NCBI GenBank assembly: GCA_019973155.2 | Contig: BPQB01000119.1 | Coordinates: 1 to 64,000, forward strand | Reading direction: 5' to 3' | DNA from: Phanerochaete sordida | Lineage: Eukaryota > Basidiomycota > Agaricomycetes > Polyporales > Phanerochaetaceae | DNA length: 64,000 nt | In this document: positions 29,437-41,099 of the stretch, piece by piece | Layout: every line of letters begins with the position of its first letter | How positions within the stretch are numbered: position 1 is the first letter of the stretch | Translations under genes and position numbers: made by a program | The notes under the pieces: model-generated | What the model was told of the DNA's origin: nothing | The model's input: the letters and a program-made list of their open reading frames with translations, nothing else | Databases searched by the model: none

Positions 29437-32400
29437 ATGGCTGCTCCAGCAACTGGGCCGCCTCCCGTCGAGGAGGGCAAGATGCTCAGCGAGTCTTTGA
29501 GCACCGTCAAGATTCAGGTTCAGCAGATGCGTCGGTATCTGGTACGCACTGAGTTGGTGTAGATTCCCCGAAGATGGTCGCGTTAAGCATCTTCCCATGC
29601 TTCACAGGAACTGGACCAGCTCATGGATGCGCTGAAAGCCGCTAGCTTAATGCTCGCTGAACTTCGGACTTCGTCGCTGTCCCCGAAGCAATACTACGAG
29701 CTGTGTACGTCCCGTACCCAGTCGCGCTATCCGCGTAAGCTCACCGACGCGCAGACATGGCTGTATTCGATGCGCTTCGTCACTTATCCAATTATTTATC
29801 TGAGGCGCATACTCAAGGCCGCCATCATCTCGCCGACCTCTACGAACTTGTACAATATGCCGGCAACATCGTCCCGCGACTATACCTCATGATCACCGTC
29901 GGTTCCGTGTACATGTCTATCCCAGACGCGCCGGTGAAGGAGATTATGAAGGACATGATGGAAATGTCGCGCGGTGTCCTACACCCCATTCGCGGTCTCT
30001 TCTTACGTCACTACCTCAGTGGTCAGACGCGAGACCATTTACCTGTCGGAGATGACCCAGGGTACGTCCGCCTCTAAGCTCATGTGAACGCTGCTGAGGT
30101 AGTGTAGGCCAACTGGTAACCTTCAGGACTCCATATCCTTCGTGCTCACCAACTTCATTGAAATGAACAAGCTCTGGGTACGCCTGCAACATCAAGGCCA
30201 TTCGCGCGACCGGGAGAAGCGCGAGACGGAACGCAAGGACCTCAGGATTCTTGTCGGCACCAACCTCGTCCGTCTGAGCCAGCTAGACGGCGTGGACCTC
30301 GAGATGTATCAGAGTAACATCCTGCCTAGCATCCTGCAGCAGGTCGTGAGCTGCAAAGACGTCATCGCGCAGGAGTATCTGATGGAGGTGGTGATTCAGG
30401 TGCGCTTTGGAGACTCTGCGCATCTACTCGGATACCGAAGCAGCTTTCCAGGTCTTCACCGACGAATTCCATCTTCATACGCTGGGCCAATTCCTGTCAG
30501 CTACCGCACAACTGCATCCGAAGGTTAACATCAAACAAATCGTCATCGCTCTCATCGACCGCTTGGCCGCCTATGCGGCACGTGAAGCTGAGAACGAGGA
30601 CCCTGACGAAACCAAGCGTCAGGAAGAAGCAGCGGCCAAGCGGTTGGCGGAGAAGGTCAAGACTCGCCTGAGGCAGAACGTGGGTGTCAACGGTACGCAT
30701 ACCATTGACACTTCAGGCTCTCAAGATACCTCTGGAGGTTGGGTTTCGACGCCTCAAAGCCCCGTTGTAGAGAAGCCAGAGACTTCCGCGGAAGAAACAC
30801 CTGCGACAAACGGGGCTACAGAGGGAGAAGAGGCGCCAGCTGAGAAGGCCGACAAGGGCAAGGAGCGCGAGGACTCTCCTGTCAGGAAATTCCGTGGCAT
30901 TCCTGAGAGCGTGAAGCTTTTCGAGATCTTCTGGCAGCAGGTAGTCGAGCTGATCAAGGTGCGTACTTATGCTGTACTAATGATGGAACGCGCTGACTTC
31001 GCCGCAGGCTCGACCGGACCTTTCCATCCAGGATATAACGGCGCTCCTGGTGTCCATTACGAATCTCTCCGTGAGCTGTTACCCCGATCGACTCGAATAT
31101 GTCGACCAAGTCCTTGGATTCGCTCACGACAAGATCCAAGAGTTCGCTACAAGCCCCGACCTGCACTCCCCACAGACTACCGCCAACCTGGCGTCACTGC
31201 TTCTCGCACCCATTAACTCCTACCAATCCGTACTCACTCTTCTCGCTTTGGAACGCTACGCTCCCCTCCTCACCCTCCAACCCTTCAGCACTCGCCGTTC
31301 TCTTTCTCATGCTCTCATCTCCTCTGTCCTCAAGAACGAAACCATCATCGAAACCCCGGAGGACGTTAACGGAATTCTGGAACTTTGTCATGTACTTATA
31401 CGCGATCAGCAAGACGGGACCGCCAGCTCAAACTCGCTCGCATCCCAAGCGTCTGGGCGCGAACGGAGAGGAGGCACTTACCTCCATGAGAAGGAAGAGA
31501 TGGCAGAAGAGCAAGGATGGATTGCGCGGATGATACACTTGTTCCGAGCAGATTCTCTCGACGTGCAATTCGAGGTACGTCTACACAAAATCGCCCTTCG
31601 ATGTCGCTGACCACCTAGCCAAAGATTCTTCAAACTGCACGAAGACACTTCGAGACTGGCGGCGAGCGGATGCGATACACATACCCAGCACTCATCACAT
31701 CCGCGATCAAGCTAGTACGAAGGTACAAAAACCGAGAGCACGTCGTACGTCAATATCTGCGCCATTTCCGTGTCCGCGTGTTAACGCGTGTGTACAGGAG
31801 GACGAGTGGCAAACGAAGGCTCAGTCTATCCTCAAATTCGTGCGCCAGCTCGCGAACATCCTCGCAACCACGGTCGAAGCGCCGTCAATAACGCTGCGTC
31901 TGTTCCTCCTCGCCTCCCAGATCTCAGACGAGTGCGGTTTCGAGGATCTGACGTACGACCTGTATGTTCAGGCGTTCACGGTGTACGAGGACAGCATCTC
32001 GGAGAGCCGGGCGCAGCTGCAGGCGGTCACGCTCATCATCGGCACGCTGCAGGGCGCCCGCGTCTTCAGCGAGGACAACTACGACACCCTCATCACGAAG
32101 GCGGCGCTGCACGGCGCGCGCCTGCTCAAGAAGCCGCACCAGGCGACCGCGGTCAATCTCGCGAGCCACCTGTGGTGGCAGGAGATTCCGCCTGACGACG
32201 AGCCGCCGGCGAAAGAGACTGCGGAGAAGCCCGCGGCGGGCGCGAAGGAGGAGGGTGTGGAGAGCCCTAAGGCGGTGGGTATCCATCATGGTCTGGTGCT
32301 GCGACCGAGCTGACTCTGGCGCAGTACCCCCACCAGGACAGCAAGCGCGTGCTGGAGTGCCTCCAGAAGGCGCTTCGCATCGCGAACTCTGCCACTGAGG

Positions 32401-32792
32401 AGATCGTCACTATCCAGCTGTACTGCGACACGCTGGACAAGTACCTGTATTACCTGGATCGTGGCGCGACTGCTGTGCGTGCTGATTCTCACTTTGAGTG
32501 GTTCTCTCGCTGACGTCTTTCGTAGGTGACACCGAAGTTCGTGAATAGCCTGGTCGAGCTGATCACCTCGAGCATCGACAACATCTCCTCGCCAGATGTG
32601 CATCCGACACAGCGCGCACCACCCGGCCTGCTCGAGGGCATACAGACTCCCGAGATGATCAGTCGCCACTTCCGCAACACGCTGGTGTACATCCAGACTA
32701 AGAAGGCCGCGGCTGCGGCCGACCCGGGCACGACGCGCTGGGGCGACGTAGAGATCGTCGGTGCGCTGCTCAAGATGGGCATCACACGGTAG
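29437..32792 (+). CDS. VPS35: Retromer core subunit Vps35
   Basis: Vps35 is the alpha-solenoid core of the retromer coat, which recycles cargo from endosomes to the Golgi or plasma membrane. ATG at 29437. After a short leader comes the conserved Vps26-binding N-terminus, [20 protein letters not shown], then [20 protein letters not shown] and the [14 protein letters not shown] motif with its invariant PRLYL. Next come [18 protein letters not shown] and a long HEAT-like helical array to the C-terminal HDSGDT-type end, which here reads [15 protein letters not shown] fungal low-complexity Glu/Ala/Lys insert (about 30740-30880) sits in the middle. About ten short introns. Length near 930 residues, normal for the family. 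Converges on BCP1, with 94 bp between the stop codons. Confidence 0.94.
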
Positions 32793-32886
32793 TGCTGCAG
32801 TCGATATCTTTTGTATCACTTTGTCTGTGTTTCACTAGTCTTTTGTATACAGTGTCATTTTGGAGGATGTGCAAGTGTGTCTGCGA

Positions 32887-34059
32887 CTATGATGGCGCGG
32901 GGTAAGTCTCTGCAATCGCCTGTACGATCTGCGGGAAGCGCTCGGCGGGCACGAGCATCATCCTGAGCGACGTGTCGAGACCGAAGGACTCGTTATCGCG
33001 AGGCTGGGTGTTGGTGTAGGGGAAGTCTACGATGTGTGTAGCGAACTAAAGAAGTGAATGCGGGGTTAAGCTTTGTCCTTCGGGACGCTAGGTGTCACAT
33101 ACCTGCGCGATCTCCTCATCCTCAGGGTGCACGGGAGTGACTCCTTCCTGCTTGGGTTTCGAAGCACCCTTCTGCCGCTTCGAGCGGGACGCGGTCGCTT
33201 CGAGTTCCGCAGCCTCCTCGGACGAAAGGCGGTAGGTCTGCGAGATGAATAGATAGTGAGAGAACCGGAAGGGCTCGTTCTGCGCGCATGTCAGCTGCAC
33301 GTGTACGTGGGACGAATGCGAAGGCGCTCACGTCTTCGACAGCCCACCGCAGTTCCTCCTCCAGCATCCGGTATGTTGGCGGCATGAGCTGTACAGGCAT
33401 GTTGATGAGACGCTCGGAGAAGACCAGGCCCACATGGTTGGCAGACTGTAGGCCGGCAGGTCCCAGCAGCTCGTGCAGTGCAGCATGGAATTTGTCGTTC
33501 ATTCCGGACCCTTTCAGTGCGTATTCAGTGATGGCTTTGATGCAGGGCCTATCCTGTGAATCAAGGTTAGCAGTCGGTACGGTTTCCTTGTCTGGCGGAG
33601 TCAACAGTGTCAGGAATCCCTCGGTACCGAGAATCACTGACTACCGTGAGGCGAGGTGATGAACGGCTGTCCGACCGCAGACTTTGAATCCAAACACCTT
33701 CGTAAGAGCGACATACCTGGTGTCTCTGAAGATTCAGAACCGTCAGAACCGCGTAGGGATCGCTCTCCTTTCCATCGCACTTGATCGTGGTCCCGACTCG
33801 CGGCTGCGACAAGATGAGGTCCGTCAAGTCATGGACCTGAAGCTGCTCGGCGTCGCCTTGAAAAAGCTGATTTGCCAGGCGTTTTATGGCGAGATAGTCG
33901 ACCTCGGGGTTCGGGTCGAAAAAGTCGAAGTCGACATCGACAAGGCTCTACTGAGTGGGCCTCAAGGTCAATGGAAATCTCGCTCGGCATTTCAGTGCTG
34001 CTCACCACATCGCCGTCGTCGCTTTCCAGCTCCTGGTCCTCCTGCTTCCGTTTAGACAT
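32887..34059 (-). CDS. BCP1: BCP1/BCCIP family protein
   Basis: This is a BCCIP-type nuclear protein. Yeast Bcp1 is a chaperone for ribosomal protein uL14 (Rpl23) and is linked to nuclear export of Mss4. The ATG is at 34059 (MSKRKQEDQELESDDGD). An intron joins GDV to SLVDVDFDFFDPNPEVDYLA, the family's hallmark, followed by IKRLANQLFQGDAEQL. After further introns come PCIKAITEYAL, HVGLVFSERLINMPVQLMPP, LEEELRWAVEDNEPFRFSHY and a Lys/Arg-rich loop. The last exon (from about 33040) reads FATHIVDFPYTNTQPRD and stops at 32887. Length about 300 residues, usual for the family. It diverges from the RdRP gene with a 241-bp gap. Confidence 0.88.
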
Positions 34060-34300
34060 GGCGGTCAAGCGCAAAGTGTGAAGCGCCCATATTTGGGCGA
34101 GCGAATCCTGGTTCTGCAGTTCCCCGTCCATGCTCCTGCGGTACTGCAGGCCCGTGCACGCAGTGGTCTCGGCCTGGAAACGGCGCAGTACAGAGTTGGT
34201 TCGTGCCGTCAGTGTTGTTCGCAGTTCGTATCTACCTCTCCACCGGAATACGTCCTGGCAGCCAACTGGTGGCCCCCCTCTGTAAAGCCATCTACGCAAG

Positions 34301-37300
34301 ATGCCTCCCGCAGACCCTCTCGTGCAGATGCGCCGCTCGCCCTCGTCGGAGTCGCTAGCCGTGAGTTCCACATCATTGACGCAGTGTTTTGCTTGGGCAC
34401 AACGTCCTTGATTGGTCACAGAGCGTACGCAGCCAATGCCTGAGTGAAACCAGCTCTCAGATGTATTGGGAGGGTGGTCTATTTGACAATGACATGGACA
34501 CCGAAGAGTATCTCCGGCTTCTCGATGACGCTGACAAACAAAACGAAAAATACTACCTACCGAAGGACCCCACCATTTGGTCTCAATCAGAGCAGTCTCC
34601 CGCAACCGATACGACGCCTCCCACGACGCCTGAAGTCCCCTCCCAATCAGCACAGCGGGGTACTAAGCGGGTACGAGATGACGATGACGATGGTGGCCAG
34701 CCAGTCGCAGGTCCGTCCAAGCTGAAGAAGATGGACACGGGCCTTGGTTTTACCACCGCCAGTACTCACAACGGCTCCGTCTTATACTCAAAGTCGGAAG
34801 GCCTCGATTGTCATCCCGTCATCATCGGCGTATGTAAACGCATTTTACTGTGTCCGGGTCAGATCCTAACTTCGCCTTTTCGTACTCCCGCTTACAGCCT
34901 TTGCTCGGCGATACGCACTACAACCTGATTCACGCAGCGGGATTCTGTATCCAGTGGAAGCTCTTGCGCTATCAGAAGGCCGGCTTGAAGCTGTTTGATA
35001 TCGCCGGCTTACATGAACTACTTGCCTTGACGAAGGCTACCAACGTCACTGGCGTCGATCTGCTCGAAAAGCTTGTGGGTTCAAAGGACGCCAAACAGAT
35101 GGAGAATGACTCGCCCTCTTCGCGCGAGAAGGAAGCTAAGGCACGACAACTATCATGCTCTACTTGCCTCAGTTCCACACTTATCATTCGCGTAGGACCC
35201 CTGCAAGGAAGCCGACATGGAATTCAAGCACATCACCTCCTGCAGCGGCCCTGTGTACTATCTTGCGAACTCTGAGCGGAATGGATGGTGCGGGGGCAAG
35301 ATTCACTACACAATCAAAGCCACTTCGCTGCGCAAGGGCCTTGAGCAATTCGAGGTGGAGGAGCCGGTGCTCGCGACCTCGGATCAGCTCTCGCGCCGCT
35401 ATGGGTCGCATTCCATCATACGCCTTCGAATCCACAAGGACGACATTTACAAGGAAGGCAAGGCCTTGAAGGAGCTATGCCTCCGTCCTTTTGTCGTCGG
35501 TGGCCACGTCTATCGCGCTTTCAGCTGCAAAGAGCACGTCGTCAGGCTCATTATGACCGACGAAAGAGTACAGACGATCCCGTCAGCCGACACGGGCGCG
35601 TCGACTTATCAGGTTGTTAAAGGGAAAATCGGTCAAAGCTGGTGTTCCGGCATCGACTTCCTGGAGTTTTTGAGGTTTTATAACGACCCGCAGCTCAATT
35701 CAGAGCAGGTTTGTCCTAGTCTCGCTCTCTACACGTCCAAAAGCATAATTCTATCATTTTCAGTCGATGGCCAAGTGGGCCGTGCGTTTCTACCTTGGGT
35801 CGTCTACGTCTATCCCGGCTATGAGGCTTGCTCCGGAACGCCTCCATCACATTAGCGACATCGGTAAGCTATCAGTGTTTTCAAAACGACGCCAGACCGA
35901 TTCACATCTTGTCTGTCAGTCTCCGAAGCGCACACAGGGGATAGCAAGCCAAAGGCGGAGAATGTCATGACCGACGGATGTGGCCTCGCCAATTACGACT
36001 TCTTTCACGCTCTGCAGCAGCAGTTCAACTGGCCGCAAGTTCCTGTGGCGGTACAGATGCGTGTCAATGGATCGAAGGTAGCTGGAAGACCGTACTTGCG
36101 CTCATTGTGTCCGCACTTACCACTATGCTCAAGGGCCTGCTCCTGCTGCACCCTAATCATAAACAATCATCACCCGGTGAGGAACCCGGCATGCGACCCG
36201 AAGTGTGGATCCGCGCGTCGCAAAGGAAAATCAAGTACCCCGCGAACGTTGACGACCCGGCGTTGTTCACCGTTGATATCTTGCGCTCTGCTCACCTCAC
36301 GTACCCTGCATCTCTCTCCACCGAAACAATCATCAATCTCACCTCTAATGGCGTCAAGGCGGAAGTCATCATGAGCATGATGAAGACCAACATGCAGGAG
36401 AAGGTTGACGGTCTCACCACTTGGGAAGGAGACAAAGGCATCTTCAGGCTCTGGTCTAACCTGGCCCACGAAGGAGGCGTCATATCCGCAAGGCTGGCGC
36501 GGGAGCACCCCACGTTTGCGCGGGTCCAGGGCTGGGCATTCGACGATTACGCCCGGGACAACCTGCACGAGGAGGAGCGCAAGGAGGACGACGATGCAGA
36601 CGAGGCCCTGAACAAACTCAACGCACAGTCCTCGAGTGCATGGTGGCCGGACCTGATCAGCGGCAGCCCTTCCTCGCTCGAGGAAACGTGCATGGCGCTT
36701 CTGGACTCCGGCTTCGACCCGGATTCTCTCCCTGTTCTGAGGGCCAAGATGGTAGAAGTCGCTAAGAAGGCGAACAAGGTCGCGCTTGCGAAGTATAACG
36801 TCCGTGTACCCATGTCCTGCTCTGCATGGGCCGTTCCAGGTTTGTAGCAGATTGTCCTTGCGTTCCATCGTGGCTTATCCTCAGCTCTGGCGTAACCCGC
36901 GCAGACCCCTGCGGTGTCTTGGAGCCTGGCGAGATATACATACAATCATCAGTGCCGCTCGTCGCCGCCGACGGTGTGACCAAAGTTGATGTCGTCGTCG
37001 GCAGCGTCTTGGTATGGGTTACTGTTGATCCTTACCAAACACCTGGTGTCTAACATATATATATATATAGATTACTCGTCATCCGTGCAAGGTCCCTTCG
37101 GATGTGCAGAAGGTATGCGCGCACCAAGTAATGTCATTACCTAGATTCTATCCATGACGTGGTACCTAGGTGACTGCGGTCGATCGGCATGAGCTTCACG
37201 GTTACAAGGACGTGATCGTCGTCTCGACCAAAGGCCACCGTGTCGGAGACAAGCTCCTGGATCGCCATTTGCTAAGCATGCTCGGCGGTGGTTCGTATAC

Positions 37301-38615
37301 TTCATTCGAGCATTTTTCTCTTCAATTTGATTGACTCCGACATGCTTACCAGGCGATTACGACGGAGATCGCGTCCAGGTCTACTGGCACCCCGATCTGG
37401 TCCGTACATTCCGTCACGCAGATCCTCAGTTCGCCACGCGGCCGAAGTCCGTAGAGGACTCGCTTCAGGAGAGCGTCGAATCCGTCAAGTCATTCCTGAA
37501 GCGAGTCCCTGACACCGCGCCACGCCACGTTCAGATAAGGGAGATCCAGCGCGCGCTGTTGGGACCACTGGAGAACGCGTCTCAGGTCGGGAAATACTCG
37601 ACGTTCTGGGAAGTAGCCTTGTACAAGTACGGGTACGACTCGCCAGAGGCTATAAGGCTTGCCGGATTGTAAGTGCCATGACACCCGTAGCGGACATTTG
37701 TTCACACCAAGCGGGCCTCTTACTAGATTCTGCGCGGTTTTGGACGGTTCAAAGACTGGAGTGGCAGTCAAGCAGCAACAATGGCAGCGGGATCAAGCGA
37801 GCTATCGGGTCGAAACCAGGCTGGAGTGGAAAGAGCCCATCGTTTCCGCCGGCAATCGCGCGAGCTTCGGCTCTCGGGACTTCCTGCGATTCACAGAGCG
37901 GTCTGAGGGTCTTCGGCGCACACCATTCGTCATGGACGAGATTAGGAAATTCCTTGCAAGAGAGCATGACCGGCTAACTGCGCTTATACTGCAGCGCCTC
38001 GGCGATCCAAATTACATCAAGCTCGACGACGATCTCGCCGAACCTTGGTACAACTTCAAAGCTCGTGTCGAGCAGTCTCGTAAAGCTCGTAAAAACCAGT
38101 CTAGTGAGACTAAGGTCGACCAGTCTATCGACGCCAAGGCCGACCAGTCTCGTCGAGTGGAGGACACCTGGATGGGGAATCTCCTTGAGGCGATCAAGAA
38201 AGGCGTGAAGACGAAGCGAGAGGAGTGGGCGGGTAGGAGGAACCTCAAGGCCTCAGACGAGAGCAAAGAGAAGGGTGCGGAGAAGGGCAAAGGCAAAGCG
38301 AATGCGTTCACGGGTCTGAGGATCGAGAAGCGGCAAGACGTCCTTCGCGCGTGCTCCAAGAGCTTCCACTCACTTCTGGCTGACCTCCACGTCTTCCAGC
38401 TCAGCGACCGGGAGCTCCTGCGCTACATAGCGTCCTATGCCTACATCTGGGACCACGAAACCACTGGTCGCTGGACACGGTTCCCTTGGGATGTCGCCTT
38501 CCGGGTATTGTGCGAGATCAAGGCCGAAGCTGTCACAAGAGGCAACACCAAGACGACCACTGCAGAGTTCTACTACAAGATGACCATCAATAAGAGATCT
38601 CTCGAAGGACTGTAG
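34301..38615 (+). CDS. RNA-dependent RNA polymerase, RNA-silencing type (QDE-1-like)
   Basis: Cellular RdRPs copy aberrant single-stranded RNA into dsRNA for Dicer, in quelling-like silencing. I place the start at ATG 34301: a short first exon (MPPADPLVQMRRSPSSESLA) joins MYWEGGLFDNDMDTEEYL in phase across a 100-nt GTGAGT...CAG intron (34361-34460). The family blocks follow: DGCGLANYDFFHALQQQFNW, QMRVNGSKGLLLLHPN, YIQSSVPLV, DVQKVTAVDRHEL, and the catalytic loop GGGDYDGDRVQVYW at about 37354-37395, with its three Asp residues present. The C-terminal part has a charged repeat of DQS units and a Lys-rich stretch. About eleven introns; length about 1,200 residues. No break seen. The N-terminus is less conserved in this family, so the first exon is the least certain part. 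Confidence 0.9.
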
Positions 38616-38842
38616 TTTGCTTTCGCGTTGGATAATACTCTGGAACGACTAGCTTGTCTGACTACTTGCTTGTGATATTCGCTGTATTTCTTGCTATCTT
38701 TCTTGCTATCTGTTGTAATTGTTTTACATTGTACCACGTAGCCGTAATGCCCTCGCATCCCTCGCGTAGTCCTTGAATTCCGGGTTGCTCTTGCTTATAA
38801 CCGCTGTACAGTAGATGATCCCTCCCGACAACACCTCGCTAC

Positions 38843-41099
38843 TTACGCAACCTTGTGCGCCTTCAAGGCTCGGTCGACGAGTTCTGTCATGGCGATGACA
38901 CCCTCTTCCTCCAAGGTACGCCCAATGAGCTGCAGGCCGACGGGGAGACCATGGAAGATCTCCGCGTCGTCTGTAAATCTGATTAGTGAAAGGCACGAGG
39001 CATCGCAACTATATCTCTTACACAGGTGATAGATCGCCTCGTCTTCGTGGTTCCTAAACTGATGTGGCGGTGGCTTCACGTCAAGCTCCTTGTCCGCGAA
39101 CGTAACCGGGAACGCATAGGTCGTGAGGTCGAGGGAATTACACATGGTCGTGTAGAACGCATCGCTGCTTGCAAGGCGTGGTCAGCGCTGGGATCATCAC
39201 GCGGTGGGCACGGCGCGCGGGCTTTTCTCGCCGGGCACACGCCCCTGGGTGTATCGACGCTGCCTCAGGACCGAAAATGAATAGAATATAGACGTACGAG
39301 TTGGTTCCATGTGGGCAGGCGATAGAAGCTACCGCCGGGTTGATGATCGCGTCCACAGGGCGGCCTGTGCCGGTGACGGCCTTGGTCGCCTCCCAGTAGT
39401 CCAGATGAGACTTTCGAAGATCGCGCTTCTCCTTGTGGAGCTGCCAGAGCTGCGCGGCGTTGTGAGGCGAAGGCGCATGAACGGGAGTGTACCCGCGTAC
39501 CTTAAAGGCGGATATGTGCTCGGGTTCGCCGAGGAGAACCTTCGCGAGCGGCTGGTCCAAGGCATACTCGTGTGCATCCTCGGTCGGGCTCATCGTCTGG
39601 ATCAACGGCTCGCCGGACAGCTCGCAATCTGCGCGGAAGTCGTGCCCTCCATCTGCGCCGAATATCCGTTCCTTGAGGCGCGTCAGTCAAAGCGCGTCAG
39701 ATCCAGCCGGCCAGCTCACCGTATTCTGATAAATTTCAAGATGGCGGTGCGGAATCCAGTCGATAACTGTCCGGCGTTAGATACGGGCCATGTCGACAAA
39801 TACAGCAATTAAATACCTTTGTGCCCCGCGGCCTCCAAGGCCGCCTTGGTAATCTCCATCGCACGTATGAGCGGCGGGTGCGGCTTCACGACATCGTTGT
39901 CCCACATGATGGCGAAGCACATGCCGATACCGTGCCCGTGCTCCTCGAGCTCGTACTCGCGCTGGTTCCACGGCTTGCGCACCGCGAGCGGATCGCGGTT
40001 CCACGGCTTCGCATCGATGATGGCGCGCGTGAAGCGGCGCACGCCCGCCGGCGTGACGGTCATCGGGCCGAGCACGGACGAGATGCTCTCCTGCCCGAGC
40101 TGCGAGTTCATCGCACCCTGGTACGGGAGGCGTTCGTACGAAGGCCGCAGCCCGTACAGCCCGCAGAAGACGCTCGGGATGCGCACCGACCTGCATGCCA
40201 GTCAGCGCCCGGAGACGGGCATGGACAGAGGCTCACGCACCCTCCGATGTCGGTCCCGACGCCCAGCGGACTGCCGCGCATGGCGACAAGGGCACCCTCC
40301 CCACCGCTCGACCCGCCGGGAGTCATGTAGCGGTTGTAGGGGTTGGTCGTCCGACCGAAGACATGGTTGTAGGTCTCGCCCCACTGCGAGGTCCATTCAG
40401 TTTTGGACAGCATTCTATAATTGAGCGAACGCACCATCAGCGTCTGCGGCACGTTGGTCCGCACGAAGGGCACAGCACCCAGGTCGTAGAGCATCTCGAC
40501 CAGAACGCAGTCCTGTTCGGCAGGCTTGCCTATCCAGCCGGCGTAACCTAGGTGCAGAACTGTGTGAGGCGTCTGCACTGGAGCCACACAAGCCGAAGAT
40601 CGCCTACCCATGATCGTGTCCTTGCCCTTCATGCTGAACTGGTCCTTGAGCGAGATCGGAAGGCCGTGCAGGGGCCCGATAGTCTTTCCGGTCTGCTTCA
40701 GGTGCTCGTCGACGACCCTGGCGCGCGCAAGCGCCTGCTCGACGAATATTTCGGTCAGGCAGTTCGTCTGGTAAGTCCAACTTTAGATTGCACTGCATTT
40801 GTTACGGACACGAAATTAAGCCTCACCACTTGCTGCGCGATGATCGCCCGCTTGTAGAACGCGGTTGTGACCTCCACGGATGACCACTCGCCGAGCGCAA
40901 GCTTTCCGAGCAGCGCATCGACATCAACCGTGTTGGTGATTTCGAGCTCACGGTCCGTCAGTAGACCGCACGTCTCTGGCACGTCCAGGACGTTCCCCTG
41001 ACTCTCCGGCGGAGTCTGAATGAGCCATTCTTTAGGGATAGACTGAAGCTGCTGCTCCTTGCGCTCTGCGCAGAGTTTCTGCCAGTCCTTCGCGGCCAT
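38843..41099 (-). CDS. Amidase signature family enzyme (acetamidase/fatty-acid-amide-hydrolase-like)
   Basis: This is a serine hydrolase that releases ammonia or amines from carboxamides. ATG at 41099 (MAAKDWQKLCAERKEQQLQS). The amidase-signature triad is complete: Lys in GLPISLKDQFSMKGKD, Ser in MTPGGSSGGEGALVAM, and the nucleophile Ser in GTDIGGSVRIPS (restored by an intron near 40190-40245). Later blocks are MNSQLGQESISSVLGPM, CFAIMWDNDVVKPHPPL and the C-terminal FHGLPVGLQLIGRTLEEEGV. About seven short introns; length about 590 residues, without a signal peptide, so probably cytosolic. Converges on the RdRP gene. The real substrate cannot be told from sequence. Known fungal relatives include AmdS-type acetamidases. 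Confidence 0.9.
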
